DNA of 64,000 bases. It comes from Pseudonocardia sp. T1-2H (GTDB taxonomy: Bacteria; Actinomycetota; Actinomycetes; Mycobacteriales; Pseudonocardiaceae). Positions 49,183 to 57,859 of this stretch are shown piece by piece; position 1 is the stretch's first letter; each line of letters opens with the position of its first letter. The stretch covers positions 496,001 through 560,000 of the forward strand of contig NZ_JBBPCL010000001.1 of the NCBI RefSeq assembly GCF_038039215.1, given 5' to 3'. A program made the translations under genes and the position numbers. Under the pieces are notes generated by a model. The model did not search any database. It was not told the origin of the DNA and saw only the letters and a list, made by a program, of their open reading frames with translations.

Positions 49183-50139
49183 ATGTCTCGGGTGGCCGCG
49201 ATCGACTGCGGGACGAACTCGATCCGCCTCTTGATCGCGGACGTGACCACGAGCTTCGACGGCACTCCCCAGCTCCGCGATCTGCACCGGGAGATGCGGA
49301 TCGTGCGCCTGGGCAAGGGCGTGGACGCCACGGGCGAGCTCGACCCGGAGGCGCTCGAGCGCACCCGCGTCGCGCTCGTCGACTACGCGGCGGCGATACG
49401 CCGCAAGGGCGTCGAGCGTATCCGGATGGTCGCGACGTCCGCGACGCGCGACGCGAGCAACCGCGAGGACTTCTTCGGGATGGTTCGGGACACCCTCGGG
49501 ATCGACGCCGAGGTGATCAGCGGCGACGAGGAGGCCCGGCTGTCGTTCGAGGGTGCGGTCGGCGAGCTGGACCCGGACGACGGCCCGTTCGTGGTCGTGG
49601 ACGTGGGCGGCGGGTCGACGGAGCTGGTCGTCGGCGAGCTGGTGGACGGCAAGGCGAGCGTGACGGCGGCGAAGTCCGTGGACGTCGGCAGCGTCCGGCT
49701 CACCGAGCGCTGCCTGCCCGGGGATCCGCCGAGCCCCGAGGATGTCGGCAAGGCCCGCGAGGTGGCCACCGGGATCCTCGACGAGGCCTTCGCCGCGGTG
49801 CCGGTCGAGGGCGTGAAGACCTGGGTCGGCGTGGCGGGGACGATCACCACGCTGTCCGGGATCGCGCAGGACCTGCCGGAGTACGACCCCGAGGCCGTGC
49901 ACCTGTCGCGACTGAGCCGCGAGGACATCCACCGGGTCGCGCAGCAGCTCGTCACGTCGCCGAAGTCGGAGCGGGAGAAGCTCGGCGCCCTGCACCCGGG
50001 GCGGGTGGACGTGATCGCCGCGGGGGCGATCGTCGTCGAGGCGCTGGCGGACGAGCTGCACGAGCGCGCCGGGATCGACGAGATGGTCGTCAGCGAGCAC
50101 GACATCCTGGACGGGATCGCCCGCTCGATCGCGGTCTGA
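49183..50139 (+). CDS. Exopolyphosphatase / pppGpp phosphohydrolase (Ppx/GppA), ppx2-like
   Basis: A 318-residue member of the actin-like ATPase superfamily. The phosphate-1 motif [13 protein letters not shown] (5-17), the catalytic Glu in [10 protein letters not shown] and the glycine-rich [11 protein letters not shown] are intact. It hydrolyses polyphosphate or pppGpp; actinobacterial short forms mostly act on short polyphosphate. It corresponds in position to Rv1026. ATG 49183 is the family start, and the extended frame upstream overlaps the divergent dehydrogenase. Confidence 0.92.
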   Translation: MSRVAAIDCGTNSIRLLIADVTTSFDGTPQLRDLHREMRIVRLGKGVDATGELDPEALERTRVALVDYAAAIRRKGVERIRMVATSATRDASNREDFFGMVRDTLGIDAEVISGDEEARLSFEGAVGELDPDDGPFVVVDVGGGSTELVVGELVDGKASVTAAKSVDVGSVRLTERCLPGDPPSPEDVGKAREVATGILDEAFAAVPVEGVKTWVGVAGTITTLSGIAQDLPEYDPEAVHLSRLSREDIHRVAQQLVTSPKSEREKLGALHPGRVDVIAAGAIVVEALADELHERAGIDEMVVSEHDILDGIARSIAV

Positions 50140-50140
50140 C

Positions 50141-50866
50141 GTGCCCCGGAAAGGGGCTTTCCCGCCGACACCGACCACGCTCGCCGAGCTCGACGCCCAG
50201 GTCACGCAGTGCCGCGCCTGCCCGCGGCTCGTGGCGTGGCGGGAGGCGGTGGCGAAGGCGAAGCGGGCCGCGTTCCGGGACTGGACCTACTGGGGACGCC
50301 CGGTGCCCGGCTTCGGCCCCGCGGACGCGTCGATGCTGATCGTCGGCCTGGCGCCGGCCGCGCACGGGGCCAACCGGACCGGCCGGATGTTCACCGGGGA
50401 CCGCAGCGGGGACTTCCTCTACGCCGCGCTGCATGCCGTCGGGCTCGCCAACCAGCCCACCGCCGTCCACAAGGACGACGGGCTGGCCCTGCGGGGCACG
50501 AGGCTCACCTCGCCGGTGCGATGCGCCCCGCCCGCGAACAAGCCGACGACCGAGGAGCGGGACACCTGCCGGCACTGGCTCGACGCCGAGCTGGCCCTGC
50601 TCGCGCCGACGGTCCGGTCCGTCGTCGTGCTCGGGGGCTTCGGCTGGCAGTCCCTGCTCCCCGTCCTGGCCGGCCACGGCTGGGCCATCCCCAGACCGCG
50701 CCCGAAGTTCGGCCACGGCGCCCACGTCGAGCTGGCCGGACCCAGGCCGCTGCACCTGTTCGGCAGCTACCACGTGAGCCAGCAGAACACCTTCACCGGA
50801 CGCCTGACCCCCGCGATGCTCGAGGATGTCCTGCGCGCCGCGGGTGTCGCCGCTGGCCTCCTGTAG
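50141..50866 (+). CDS. Uracil-DNA glycosylase, family 5 (UdgB)
   Basis: A 241-residue base-excision repair enzyme. [11 protein letters not shown] (about 25) provides the first Fe-S cysteines. The active-site segment [17 protein letters not shown] (about 67-83) is the UdgB variant with Ala where other UDGs have Asp/Asn. [18 protein letters not shown] contains further cluster Cys, and [15 protein letters not shown] is motif 2. UdgB removes uracil, hypoxanthine and other deaminated bases, relevant to high-GC DNA. It starts 1 base after ppx. Confidence 0.92.
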   Translation: MPRKGAFPPTPTTLAELDAQVTQCRACPRLVAWREAVAKAKRAAFRDWTYWGRPVPGFGPADASMLIVGLAPAAHGANRTGRMFTGDRSGDFLYAALHAVGLANQPTAVHKDDGLALRGTRLTSPVRCAPPANKPTTEERDTCRHWLDAELALLAPTVRSVVVLGGFGWQSLLPVLAGHGWAIPRPRPKFGHGAHVELAGPRPLHLFGSYHVSQQNTFTGRLTPAMLEDVLRAAGVAAGLL

Positions 50867-50943
50867 CCGGTCTCACAGCGGTTCGACGCAGATCACGCGC
50901 GAACCGCCGGTTGGGGTTAGGTCCTCGGGGTACGAATGTCGGT

Positions 50944-52317
50944 ATGGCGCATGGTCAGAAAATCGTCGTGGTCGGCGGCGGCTACGTCGGCATGTACACC
51001 GCTCTGCGGCTGCAGAAGAAGCTGCGCCGCGGCGAGGCCGACATCACCGTCGTCGACCCGCAGTCGCACATGACCTACCAGCCCTTCCTCCCCGAGGCGG
51101 CCGCCGGCTCCATCGAGCCGCGCCACGTCGTCGTCCCGCTGCACAAGGTCCTGCGCGGCTGCCACGTCCTGACCGGGCGGGTCAGCGCGATCAGCGACGC
51201 GGAGAGGAAGGTGACCGTCGAGACGGCCGCGGGGCACACCACCTCGCTCGACTACGACGTGCTCGTGGTCGCCCCGGGCTCCGTCGCGCGCACGCTGCCG
51301 GTGCCCGGGCTGCCCGAGCAGGGCATCGCGTTCAAGAACGTGGGCGAGGCCATCTACCTGCGCAACCACGTCCTCTCCCGGCTCGACGCCGCCGCCACCA
51401 CGGACGACCCGGAGCTCCGCCGGCGGCTGCTCACGTTCATGGTCGTCGGCGGCGGCTACGCGGGCGTCGAGGCACTCGCCGAGCTCGCGGACATGGCCCG
51501 GTACGCCACGAAGTACTACGAGAGCATCGACGCCGAGGACCTGCGTTGGGTGCTCGTCGAGGCGATGAACCGGATCATGCCCGAGGTCGGGCCCAAGATG
51601 GGCGCGTACACCGTCGGGCGGCTGATCGACGCCGGCATCGAGGTCCTGCTCGAGACCCGGGTCGAGTCGATGGTCGGCGGGCACGTCGTGCTCAGCGACG
51701 GCACCGAGTTCGACGCCGACACGATCGTCTGGACCGCGGGCGTCAAGCCCAACCCGATGCTCGAGCAGACGGACCTCCCGCTCGGCCCGCGCGGCCACGT
51801 CCTGTGCACCGCGGACCTCGCGGTCGAGGGCAGGCCCGGCGTGTTCAGCGCCGGCGACTGTGCTTCGGTGCCGGACCTGTCGAAGGACGACCCGGAAGCG
51901 CGCACCAGCCCGTCCGCGCAGCACGCCGTGCGGCAGGCGAAGGTGCTGGCCGACAACATCGTCGCCCACCTGCGCGGCGGCGAGACCAAGCCCTACAAGC
52001 ACAGCTACGCGGGATCGGTCGCGAGCCTGGGGCTCTACAAGGGCGTCGCGCAGATCTACGGCGTCAAGCTCCGGGGCTTCCCGGCGTGGTTCATGCACCG
52101 GACCTATCACGTCAGCCGGATGCCCACCTGGAACCGCCGCTTCCGGATCGTCATGGACTGGACGACGGCGCTGCTCATGGGCCGCGAGGTCGTCGCCCTC
52201 GGGCAGATCCACGAGCCGAAGGCGGAGTTCAGCCGGATCGCCTCGCCGAAGCCCGTCGCCCCGGCCGCCCCGGTCGCCGGCACGGACGCGGGCGAGCCGG
52301 TCAGGAAGAGCGCGTAG
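50944..52317 (+). CDS. Type II NADH dehydrogenase-like FAD/NAD(P)-disulphide oxidoreductase
   Basis: A 457-residue flavoprotein. FAD-binding VVVGGGYVGMYTAL (8-21), NAD-binding MVVGGGYAGVEALAEL (about 167) and the FAD site GVFSAGDCASVPD (about 299) are visible. A C-terminal amphipathic region (FRIVMDWTTALLMGREVV) is expected to dock on the membrane. Type II enzymes pass electrons from NADH to menaquinone without pumping protons. ATG 50944 is chosen from the family start. Confidence 0.88.
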   Translation: MAHGQKIVVVGGGYVGMYTALRLQKKLRRGEADITVVDPQSHMTYQPFLPEAAAGSIEPRHVVVPLHKVLRGCHVLTGRVSAISDAERKVTVETAAGHTTSLDYDVLVVAPGSVARTLPVPGLPEQGIAFKNVGEAIYLRNHVLSRLDAAATTDDPELRRRLLTFMVVGGGYAGVEALAELADMARYATKYYESIDAEDLRWVLVEAMNRIMPEVGPKMGAYTVGRLIDAGIEVLLETRVESMVGGHVVLSDGTEFDADTIVWTAGVKPNPMLEQTDLPLGPRGHVLCTADLAVEGRPGVFSAGDCASVPDLSKDDPEARTSPSAQHAVRQAKVLADNIVAHLRGGETKPYKHSYAGSVASLGLYKGVAQIYGVKLRGFPAWFMHRTYHVSRMPTWNRRFRIVMDWTTALLMGREVVALGQIHEPKAEFSRIASPKPVAPAAPVAGTDAGEPVRKSA

Positions 52318-52322
52318 CGCCT

Positions 52323-52362
52323 GTGCGCGGTAATCGTCGCCAGGGCGACGATTACCGCGCAC
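52323..52362. terminator. Bidirectional terminator, 18-bp perfect stem
   Basis: The arms 52323-52340 and 52345-52362 pair perfectly around loop CAGG. It lies 5 bases after the NADH dehydrogenase stop, and its right arm includes the TAA stop codon of the sigma factor gene on the other strand. Confidence 0.85.
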
Positions 52363-53560
52363 GAGTGCTGGAGGCGCGGCCTTCGAGGTAGCGACGCTCG
52401 GGCAGGCTGCTGGTCTGTCGGGCGGCGATCCGGTACTGCTCGCGGGCCGCATCCGGCTCGCCGGCCAGCTCCAGCAGGTGCGCCCGGACCGCCGCGACCC
52501 GGTGGTTCCCGGCCAACCGCTCGTCGTCGAGGGTCGTGAGCAGGTCCAGCCCCGCCCGCGGCCCGCACGCCATCCCCAGCGCGACCGCGTGGTTCAGCGT
52601 GTAGACGGGGTTCGGCGAGAGCTTCCCGAGCAGCTCGTAGAGCCCGACGATCTGCGCCCAGTCCGTCTCCTCCGCCGTGGCGGCCTCCGCGTGCAGCGCC
52701 CCGATCGCCGCCTGCAGCTTGTACGGGCCCAGTGCGCCCCGGGCCAGCGCCTCCTCGACGAGTGCGGTCCCCTCCGCGATCGAGGTCGCGTCCCACAAGC
52801 TCCGGTCCTGCTCCGCGAGCGGGACGAGATCGCCGTTCGGCCCCGTGCGCGACGGCCGGCGGGCGTCGGTGAGCAGCATGAGGGCGAGCAGGCCGGCGAC
52901 CTCGCCGTCGTCCGGGAGCGTGCGGCGGAGCATGCGGGTCAGCCGGATCGCCTCGCCGGTCAGCTCGGTCCGCGCCAGGACCTGCCCGGACGACGCCGTG
53001 TAGCCCTCGTTGAACATCAGATAGAGGACGTGCCGGACGACGGCGAGGCGGTCCTCGACGTCGTCCGGGGTGCCGAACGTGGCACCGGCCGCCCTGATCG
53101 TCTTCTTGGCGCGGCTGATCCGCTGGGCCATCGTCGTCTCCGGGACGAGAAAGGCCGCGGCGATCTCCGCGGTGGTCAGGCCGCCGACCGCCCGCAGGGT
53201 CAGGGCCAGCTGCGACGGCGGGGACAGCGCGGGATGACAGCACAGGACGAGCAGGGACAGGGTGTCGTCCGACTGCGGGGACTCGATGCCGGAAAGGGGT
53301 TCCTCGAGGACGGCGGCACGTTCCTCGCGTCGTCGGCTCGCGTTCTCGCTGCGCACCGCGTCGACGAAGCGGCGGGCCGCGACCGTGACCAGCCAGCCGT
53401 GCGGGTTGTCCGGGACGCCCTCGCCCGGCCACTGCGCCGTCGCGGCCAGGAGTGCCTCCTGCACCGCGTCCTCGCACAGGTCGAACTGGCGGTAGCGGCG
53501 CACGAGCACCCCGAGGACCTGCGGCGCGAGTGTCGGCAGCAGGTCCTCGGTGCTCGTCAC
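52352..53560 (-). CDS. ECF42-group RNA polymerase sigma factor
   Basis: A 402-residue sigma factor. Sigma-70 region 2 (YRQFDLCEDAVQEALLAA, DNPHGWLVTVAARRFVD) and region 4 (LALTLRAVGGLTTAEIAAAF, MAQRISRAKKTIR) fill the first 185 residues. A long C-terminal TPR-like extension (AQIVGLYELLGKLSPNPV, LNHAVALGMACGP) is typical of ECF42, which lacks an anti-sigma factor. It overlaps the YCII gene by 4 bases; ECF42 factors are known to pair with YCII (DGPF) proteins. Confidence 0.92.
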   Translation of the reverse strand: MTSTEDLLPTLAPQVLGVLVRRYRQFDLCEDAVQEALLAATAQWPGEGVPDNPHGWLVTVAARRFVDAVRSENASRRREERAAVLEEPLSGIESPQSDDTLSLLVLCCHPALSPPSQLALTLRAVGGLTTAEIAAAFLVPETTMAQRISRAKKTIRAAGATFGTPDDVEDRLAVVRHVLYLMFNEGYTASSGQVLARTELTGEAIRLTRMLRRTLPDDGEVAGLLALMLLTDARRPSRTGPNGDLVPLAEQDRSLWDATSIAEGTALVEEALARGALGPYKLQAAIGALHAEAATAEETDWAQIVGLYELLGKLSPNPVYTLNHAVALGMACGPRAGLDLLTTLDDERLAGNHRVAAVRAHLLELAGEPDAAREQYRIAARQTSSLPERRYLEGRASSTRAR

Positions 53561-53919
53561 ATCTCCTCGCCACTGATGTCGAGGATGGGCCGCACCTCCA
53601 TCGCGGTGAACTTCGCGCTCGGCCAGCGGGCGGCGATCTCGACGGCGCGCGCCTCGGAGTCGCAGTCGACGATCAGGTAGCCGCCGAAGTGCTCCTTGGC
53701 CTCGGCGAGCGGACCGTCGGTGATCGCCGGGACGCCGTCGCGGACGCGGACGACCTTGCTGCTCGCCGGATCGGCAAGCGCGTCCGTGCTGACGAGTTCG
53801 CCGGACTCGGTGAGCTCGGCCATCAGCGCGTCCATCTCGGCCATCAGGGCGTCGCCGTCCGGCCCGAAGAAGACGGAGCGGGTTTCCGGGTTGTCGTAGA
53901 TCATCAGCATGTACTTCAT
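53557..53919 (-). CDS. YCII (DGPF) domain protein, ECF42 partner
   Basis: A 120-residue protein of the DGPF/YCII family: MKYMLMIYDN at the start, ITDGPLAEAKEHFGGYLIVDCDS in the middle and ARWPSAK near the end. The family is enzymatically uncharacterised, but is encoded with ECF42 sigma factors and often in their regulon. ATG 53919 has GGAGGG 7 bases upstream. It is the first gene of the pair and its stop overlaps the sigma start. Confidence 0.9.
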   Translation of the reverse strand: MKYMLMIYDNPETRSVFFGPDGDALMAEMDALMAELTESGELVSTDALADPASSKVVRVRDGVPAITDGPLAEAKEHFGGYLIVDCDSEARAVEIAARWPSAKFTAMEVRPILDISGEEM

Positions 53920-54143
53920 CGGGGCCCTCCAGCGAAGTGGATGATCAGGACAGGGGCGAGCAACTCGGGATCGATGTCGTGGCCGGGACAGCGCGGGATC
54001 TCCATGGCTTCCTCCTGGTCCGGGGTCGTCGGTGACCCCGTTCGCAGGCAGGTCGGAGCCAGCCTGGCGGCCTCGACACCCCACCACAAGATTCTTCGCC
54101 GAGTGTCGGGCGGCGAAGGGGCCGTCGCTAGGGTGGCGGGGTC

Positions 54144-54217
54144 GCCCCCGTAGCCCAACCGGCAGAGGCAGGCCCCTTAAAAGGGTCACAGTGTGGGTTC
54201 GAATCCCACCGGGGGCA
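54144..54217 (+). tRNA. tRNA with anticodon TAA (tRNA-Leu), short variable loop
   Basis: The 74-nt cloverleaf is complete. Acceptor GCCCCCG/CGGGGGC, anticodon stem GGCCC/GGGTC around loop CTTAAAA (anticodon TAA), five-base variable loop ACAGT, T arm GTGGG-TTCGAAT-CCCAC, discriminator A; CCA is not encoded. Leu is assigned from the anticodon. The short variable loop is unusual for tRNA-Leu. Its 3' half is repeated at 58576 and 59869, marking an attachment site. Confidence 0.85.
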
Positions 54218-54261
54218 CCCCCGATCACCGGCCCGATCATGGCGCTGAGCTGCGAAGACGC

Positions 54262-54440
54262 TCACTCCTCACCTCCAGTGCTGTCCGGCTGTGTCCGGCG
54301 TGGACCGGCGTTCTCCGACTGATCACGCCCAATACGCGCCAAAGTTTCACCGCCGAGCGCGGCCGCGATCCGGCGGCGGGCGGCGTCCTCCTGGCCGGCC
54401 ATGCACTTGGCGTAGATCTGCAGCTCCAGACCCGCACGCG
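54262..54440 (-). pseudogene. Tyrosine integrase C-terminal fragment 1
   Basis: On the minus strand the reading LQIYAKCMAGQEDAARRRIA is the C-terminal end of phage-type tyrosine recombinases (after the catalytic Tyr region), ending with a stop at 54262. The rest of the gene is replaced by the phosphotransferase gene. It lies 45 bases from the tRNA, where the integrase of a tRNA-integrated element is expected. Confidence 0.7.
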
Positions 54441-54458
54441 ATGCGGCAGGCTACCCCC

Positions 54459-55190
54459 GTGCTTGACCTCAGCCCTTGGCCCGGTCTCACGCTCGGGAAC
54501 CGACTCGGCGGCGGTCACCGGAACGCTGTCTACGAGGTTGACGGGCCCACCCGACTCATCGCGCGTCGTAGCCTCCGGACGTCTGACGCACTGGCGTGGG
54601 AACTGGATCTGCTCGACTTCCTCGCCTCGTATGACTTCATCGTCCCGGCGACCGTACCGACCGTGGACGGTCGGCGATCTGTCGATGGAATCCTGGTCCA
54701 GACCTGGGTGGATGGCCACCCACCAGAGGGTGACGACTGGACGATCGTCGCCCGTGAACTGGTTCGGCTCCACAGGCTTACGGCTGGTTGGTCTACGCAG
54801 CGACCAGGGTTCTCCTCCACGCAAGACCTGCTGACCGAGCTATACGGCGGCGACGTCAACCTCCGCGTGATGCCGGCAGACGTAGTGCGGTTGTGCCGGC
54901 AAGCCTGGGGCGGCCTTCCCGACGTTCCGCTGGCCGTCATCCATGGGGACCCCGGTGGTGCCAACATCCGGATACAGAGCGGCCGGGTCGGCTTCATCGA
55001 CTGGGACGAATCACGAATTGACCACCCGGACCTCGATCTCGTCGAGATCCCCGACGGACCACTCACCAGCCACCGCCTGACCATGGCCTTAGCCGCGATC
55101 GACGCGTGGGAAACAGCCTGCGGATGGGCCATCGAGCCCGCCTATGCACGGCAACGACTCGACAGCCTCCGGCAACGAGTAGGGAACTGA
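54459..55190 (+). CDS. Aminoglycoside phosphotransferase-family kinase
   Basis: A 243-residue (GTG 54459) or 249-residue (ATG 54441) kinase-like protein. It has the catalytic loop VIHGDPGGANIRI (about 165) and the metal motif FIDWDES (about 184). The N-lobe TLGNRLGGGHRNAVYEV has a glycine-rich loop. Family members phosphorylate antibiotics or small metabolites; the substrate here is unknown. It sits inside the tRNA-associated island, joined directly to an integrase remnant. A decayed relative lies at 62883-63242. Confidence 0.78.
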   Translation: MLDLSPWPGLTLGNRLGGGHRNAVYEVDGPTRLIARRSLRTSDALAWELDLLDFLASYDFIVPATVPTVDGRRSVDGILVQTWVDGHPPEGDDWTIVARELVRLHRLTAGWSTQRPGFSSTQDLLTELYGGDVNLRVMPADVVRLCRQAWGGLPDVPLAVIHGDPGGANIRIQSGRVGFIDWDESRIDHPDLDLVEIPDGPLTSHRLTMALAAIDAWETACGWAIEPAYARQRLDSLRQRVGN

Positions 55191-55195
55191 ACACA

Positions 55196-55335
55196 CCCGG
55201 GCTCCGCCCGGACCCGGCACCGCTCAGAGATCGGGGGAGTGCGGCGGAGGGTGGTGATCTCCTCACCCCCCACCCCTCGGCCCGGAAGGGTTGCACCCGC
55301 GCCGCGAGGAGATCACCACCAACACCCGGCGTGGG
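55196..55335. repeat. Long direct repeat, copy 1, with 15-bp hairpin
   Basis: About 130 bp similar to 59631-59750 (shared words: CCGGGCTCCGCCCG, ACACCGCTCAGAGATC-like, GCGCCGCGAGGAGATCACCA). The arms 55250-55264 and 55306-55320 are perfectly complementary. It lies downstream of an integrase remnant on the minus strand. Confidence 0.75.
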
Positions 55336-55395
55336 CGGGCAAGAACAGGCCGCGCGGACTATGCACGGGCGCAGGCGCTGTCGATACGAATCCGC

Positions 55396-55473
55396 CGCAG
55401 GTCAAGGCCAAGTTGACAGTCCACTGTAAATCCGTCGGCTCAGCCTACGAAGGTTCGAATCCTTCACCTGCCA
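55396..55473 (+). pseudogene. Degenerate tRNA-Tyr (anticodon GTA) / attachment-site remnant
   Basis: The anticodon loop CTGTAAA, the long variable arm (TCGGCTCAGCCTACGA) and the T arm AAGG-TTCGAAT-CCTT and acceptor ACCTGCC are those of tRNA-Tyr. The anticodon stem has two C-C mismatches and the D arm is shortened. It is therefore not expected to work as a tRNA. An integrase fragment lies 130 bases away, so it is best read as the att end of an element. Confidence 0.65.
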
Positions 55474-55484
55474 CACCCAGGGCG

Positions 55485-55524
55485 AACGGCCCCTGACCAG
55501 CGGAAACGCGGGTCAGGGGCCGTT
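55485..55524. terminator. Hairpin between tRNA-Tyr remnant and integrase fragment
   Basis: The arms AACGGCCCCTGACC (55485-55498) and GGTCAGGGGCCGTT (55511-55524) pair perfectly around a 12-base loop. On the minus strand it follows the integrase fragment and could end its transcript. Confidence 0.7.
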
Positions 55525-55605
55525 CTGCTGTGTCCGGTGGCGTCCGGCGCCGTCCGGCCGTCCCCGGGTGGCTGTGCCAATGCGTGTCCAAGCGGGGTGA
55601 CGGCC

Positions 55606-55860
55606 TCAGGGCAGGCCGAGCGCCAGCGCGACGCGGTTCCGGGCAGCCTCCTCCTGCCCGGAGATGCACTTGGCGTAGACCCGCAGCAGGACAGCCACAC
55701 TGTGGCTGGCCCACTCCGCAACCTGCGTGGGAGGCACCCCCACGTTGAGCCACGTCGAGAGGGCCGCGTGGCGCAGGTCGTACGGCCGTCGCGCGAGCGG
55801 CGACGCCGCTTCGTCTGGAGTGAGTGCGCAAGACGCTGTCCGAGAGATCGCCGTGATGGC
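55606..55860 (-). pseudogene. Tyrosine integrase C-terminal fragment 2
   Basis: The minus strand reads RRPYDLRHAALSTWLNVG, VPPTQVAEWASHSVAVLLRVYAK and CISGQEEAARNRVALAL. It includes the catalytic RHxxxS-like box (LRHAALS), the second box (ASHSV in place of GHSS/T) and the nucleophile Tyr in LLRVYAK. The N-terminal two thirds of the recombinase are missing; the STAS-PucR gene starts upstream. Confidence 0.82.
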
Positions 55861-55874
55861 ACCCGGCCGTCGGT

Positions 55875-56609
55875 CTAGCGGAGGAGCCGGGTGGCGACCT
55901 GGAGGTGGAACAGGGTGTCGCTATCTGTGAGGTCGACAGCGAGGAGCTGGCGGACGTGATGGAGCCGATTGCGAGCGGTCGTGGTGTCGATGCCGAGCGT
56001 TCGCGCGGTCCGCGGGCAGTCGCCCCAGTTGTCCAGGTATGCCCGCAGTGCAGCGACCAGATTGCTCCTGTGCTCGGCGTCGAAATCGAGCAGCGGGCCC
56101 AGCCAGTAGCGGATGTATGCGTCGATCTCGCTGTCGGACCGGCCGAGCGCGATCAGGCCGGGCAGGTCCACCACGGGCAGGCTCACCGGAGGCGCTCCCG
56201 GCGGTGGACGGTTCGGCTTGAGGTAATTGCGCTCAAAGTCGGGGTGGATTGCGAACAGCTCCCGCAGGTCGGCGGCGACGAGAGCGGCGCGCACGGGATG
56301 GTCGGGCGGGGCGATCAGACAGAGGGCGATGTGGGCATCCCCCGCCCATTGCGCGATGGTGGTGAGGGTCTGAGCGCCGGCGGACGTCAGCCTTGCGAGG
56401 TGGGTGAGGTCCAGTGCCAGCAGCCGCGGGGACGCGGCCAGCTGTTGCCTGGCCACGGCGCGGAGGCTGGGAGCCCCCCCGTTGGCGAGAGCGCCGAACA
56501 GCCGGAGCCGGCAGACCCCGTCGTCGGCCTGCTCCAGGGTGATGACGAACGGGTCGGCCGGTTCTGCGGTGTCGTGCGACCCGCGGGCCCGGTTGTTCGA
56601 TTGGAGCAA
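55875..56609 (-). CDS. STAS-domain regulator with C-terminal PucR-type HTH
   Basis: A 244-residue protein. The N-terminal STAS/anti-anti-sigma-like domain (about 15-105) has LLALDLTHLARLTSAGAQTL. A linker (NRPPPGAPPVSLPVV) leads to a C-terminal PucR helix-turn-helix (LVAALRAYLDNWGDC, TARTLGIDTTTARNRLHHV). The TTG start (56609) has GAGGA 6-7 bases upstream and lies 14 bases after the acyltransferase stop. It is probably a transcription factor co-transcribed with the membrane protein gene. The signal is unknown. Confidence 0.72.
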   Translation of the reverse strand: MLQSNNRARGSHDTAEPADPFVITLEQADDGVCRLRLFGALANGGAPSLRAVARQQLAASPRLLALDLTHLARLTSAGAQTLTTIAQWAGDAHIALCLIAPPDHPVRAALVAADLRELFAIHPDFERNYLKPNRPPPGAPPVSLPVVDLPGLIALGRSDSEIDAYIRYWLGPLLDFDAEHRSNLVAALRAYLDNWGDCPRTARTLGIDTTTARNRLHHVRQLLAVDLTDSDTLFHLQVATRLLR

Positions 56610-56623
56610 GGCCGTTCCTCGGC

Positions 56624-57859
56624 TCAGCGACCCCGCGGGGTGCTGCCGGTGTCGCTTTGGCTCCCGATCCAGCGCCATCCCAAGGCCGCGCGACGTGCGC
56701 GGCCCGCCGCCGTCGAGACCAGCCGTTCCAGCGGTCCCTGGCCGAAGAAGTGGCGCCAGAGCACGGCGAAGCCGAGCGCGCCGGCCACGGACGTCAGGTA
56801 GAGCGCGAGCGGCTCGTCGCCCAGCACGCCGGCGCCCAGCACGAGCACGTGCGCGGAGTAGATGGTCAGGGTCATGGCGCCGGCCACGCCCACCGGCCAC
56901 AGGACGCGGGCCGCAGCGCGGTGTCTGGTGATGAGCAGCACGGCGCCGATGACGGCCATCGCGACGCCGATGGTGTGGATCGCGTCGATCGGCGTTGCCG
57001 AGTGGTGGCTGCGCACCGCGAGCCACCACCACGTGTCCGTACGTTGCGCGTCCCAGAGGACCTCGTTCTGGATCGTCGCCGGATCCGCGTCGGGCCCGGC
57101 CGCGGCGATCAGCTGCTGCAGTCCGCCCAGCTTGAACAGCAGTAGCGATGATGCGACCCACGCGATCACAGCCAGCACGACGCCGCTGACCAGGAGCCGG
57201 GTGGCGACCCGGGTGGAGGACAGATCGAGCCGGCCGATCGCCATGCCCACGAAGATGTAGGCCATGTAGACGACCGCGGGGAAGTAGCCGGTGACGAAGA
57301 GTTGGAGGACGGAGCCTCCCGGATCGGTGAAGAGATCGGTGAACGTCAGGCTGCCGTCGGCGGGTTCCAGGCCGAGGCTGGTCGCCCACAACAGGAGGAG
57401 CGGGCCGATTACGGCCACCCCGGTGGCGACGAGGGCAAGCGTGCGTGGCCGGAGGCCGATGAACGGGATCGCGAGCAGGAAGAACAGGCCGTAGTACGGA
57501 AGGATCATGACCGGCCCCGAACCGTAGCCGATCGCAAGACCAATGGCGGCGATCAACAGGGCGCGCACGACGAGACTCACCACCGTGGCTCGGCGGTCAC
57601 GGCCTTGCCTCGGGTGTCGGCCGCCGGTGATGAATGCCAGACTGATCCCCGCCACCATCACGAACAACGTGGCCGAGCGCCCGATCACGGTCATCCCGGC
57701 GAGCGTCGGTTGGCCGTTGTCGTCGACCGCGCCGATCGCCGCGTCCCAGATGTTCGCGGCGAGCATCGCGAGCAGCGCGACTCCGCGTGCGACGTCGACG
57801 CCCAGGAAGCGCTCCTTCATGGGCACGCTCGCCGCTGGCATGGTCGCTGCGTCACTCAT
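56624..57859 (-). CDS. Membrane protein of the HGSNAT/DUF418-like acyltransferase group
   Basis: A 411-residue protein with about ten helices. The N-terminal FLGVDVARGVALLAMLAAN (about 17-35) is the hallmark of heparan-alpha-glucosaminide N-acetyltransferase-like (DUF1624/DUF418) proteins. VMILPYYGLFFLLAIPFI and a C-terminal SAHVLVLGAGVLG helix follow. Family members are thought to transfer acyl groups across the membrane. The substrate is unknown. It lies inside the tRNA-associated island with the STAS-PucR regulator. Confidence 0.72.
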   Translation of the reverse strand: MSDAATMPAASVPMKERFLGVDVARGVALLAMLAANIWDAAIGAVDDNGQPTLAGMTVIGRSATLFVMVAGISLAFITGGRHPRQGRDRRATVVSLVVRALLIAAIGLAIGYGSGPVMILPYYGLFFLLAIPFIGLRPRTLALVATGVAVIGPLLLLWATSLGLEPADGSLTFTDLFTDPGGSVLQLFVTGYFPAVVYMAYIFVGMAIGRLDLSSTRVATRLLVSGVVLAVIAWVASSLLLFKLGGLQQLIAAAGPDADPATIQNEVLWDAQRTDTWWWLAVRSHHSATPIDAIHTIGVAMAVIGAVLLITRHRAAARVLWPVGVAGAMTLTIYSAHVLVLGAGVLGDEPLALYLTSVAGALGFAVLWRHFFGQGPLERLVSTAAGRARRAALGWRWIGSQSDTGSTPRGR

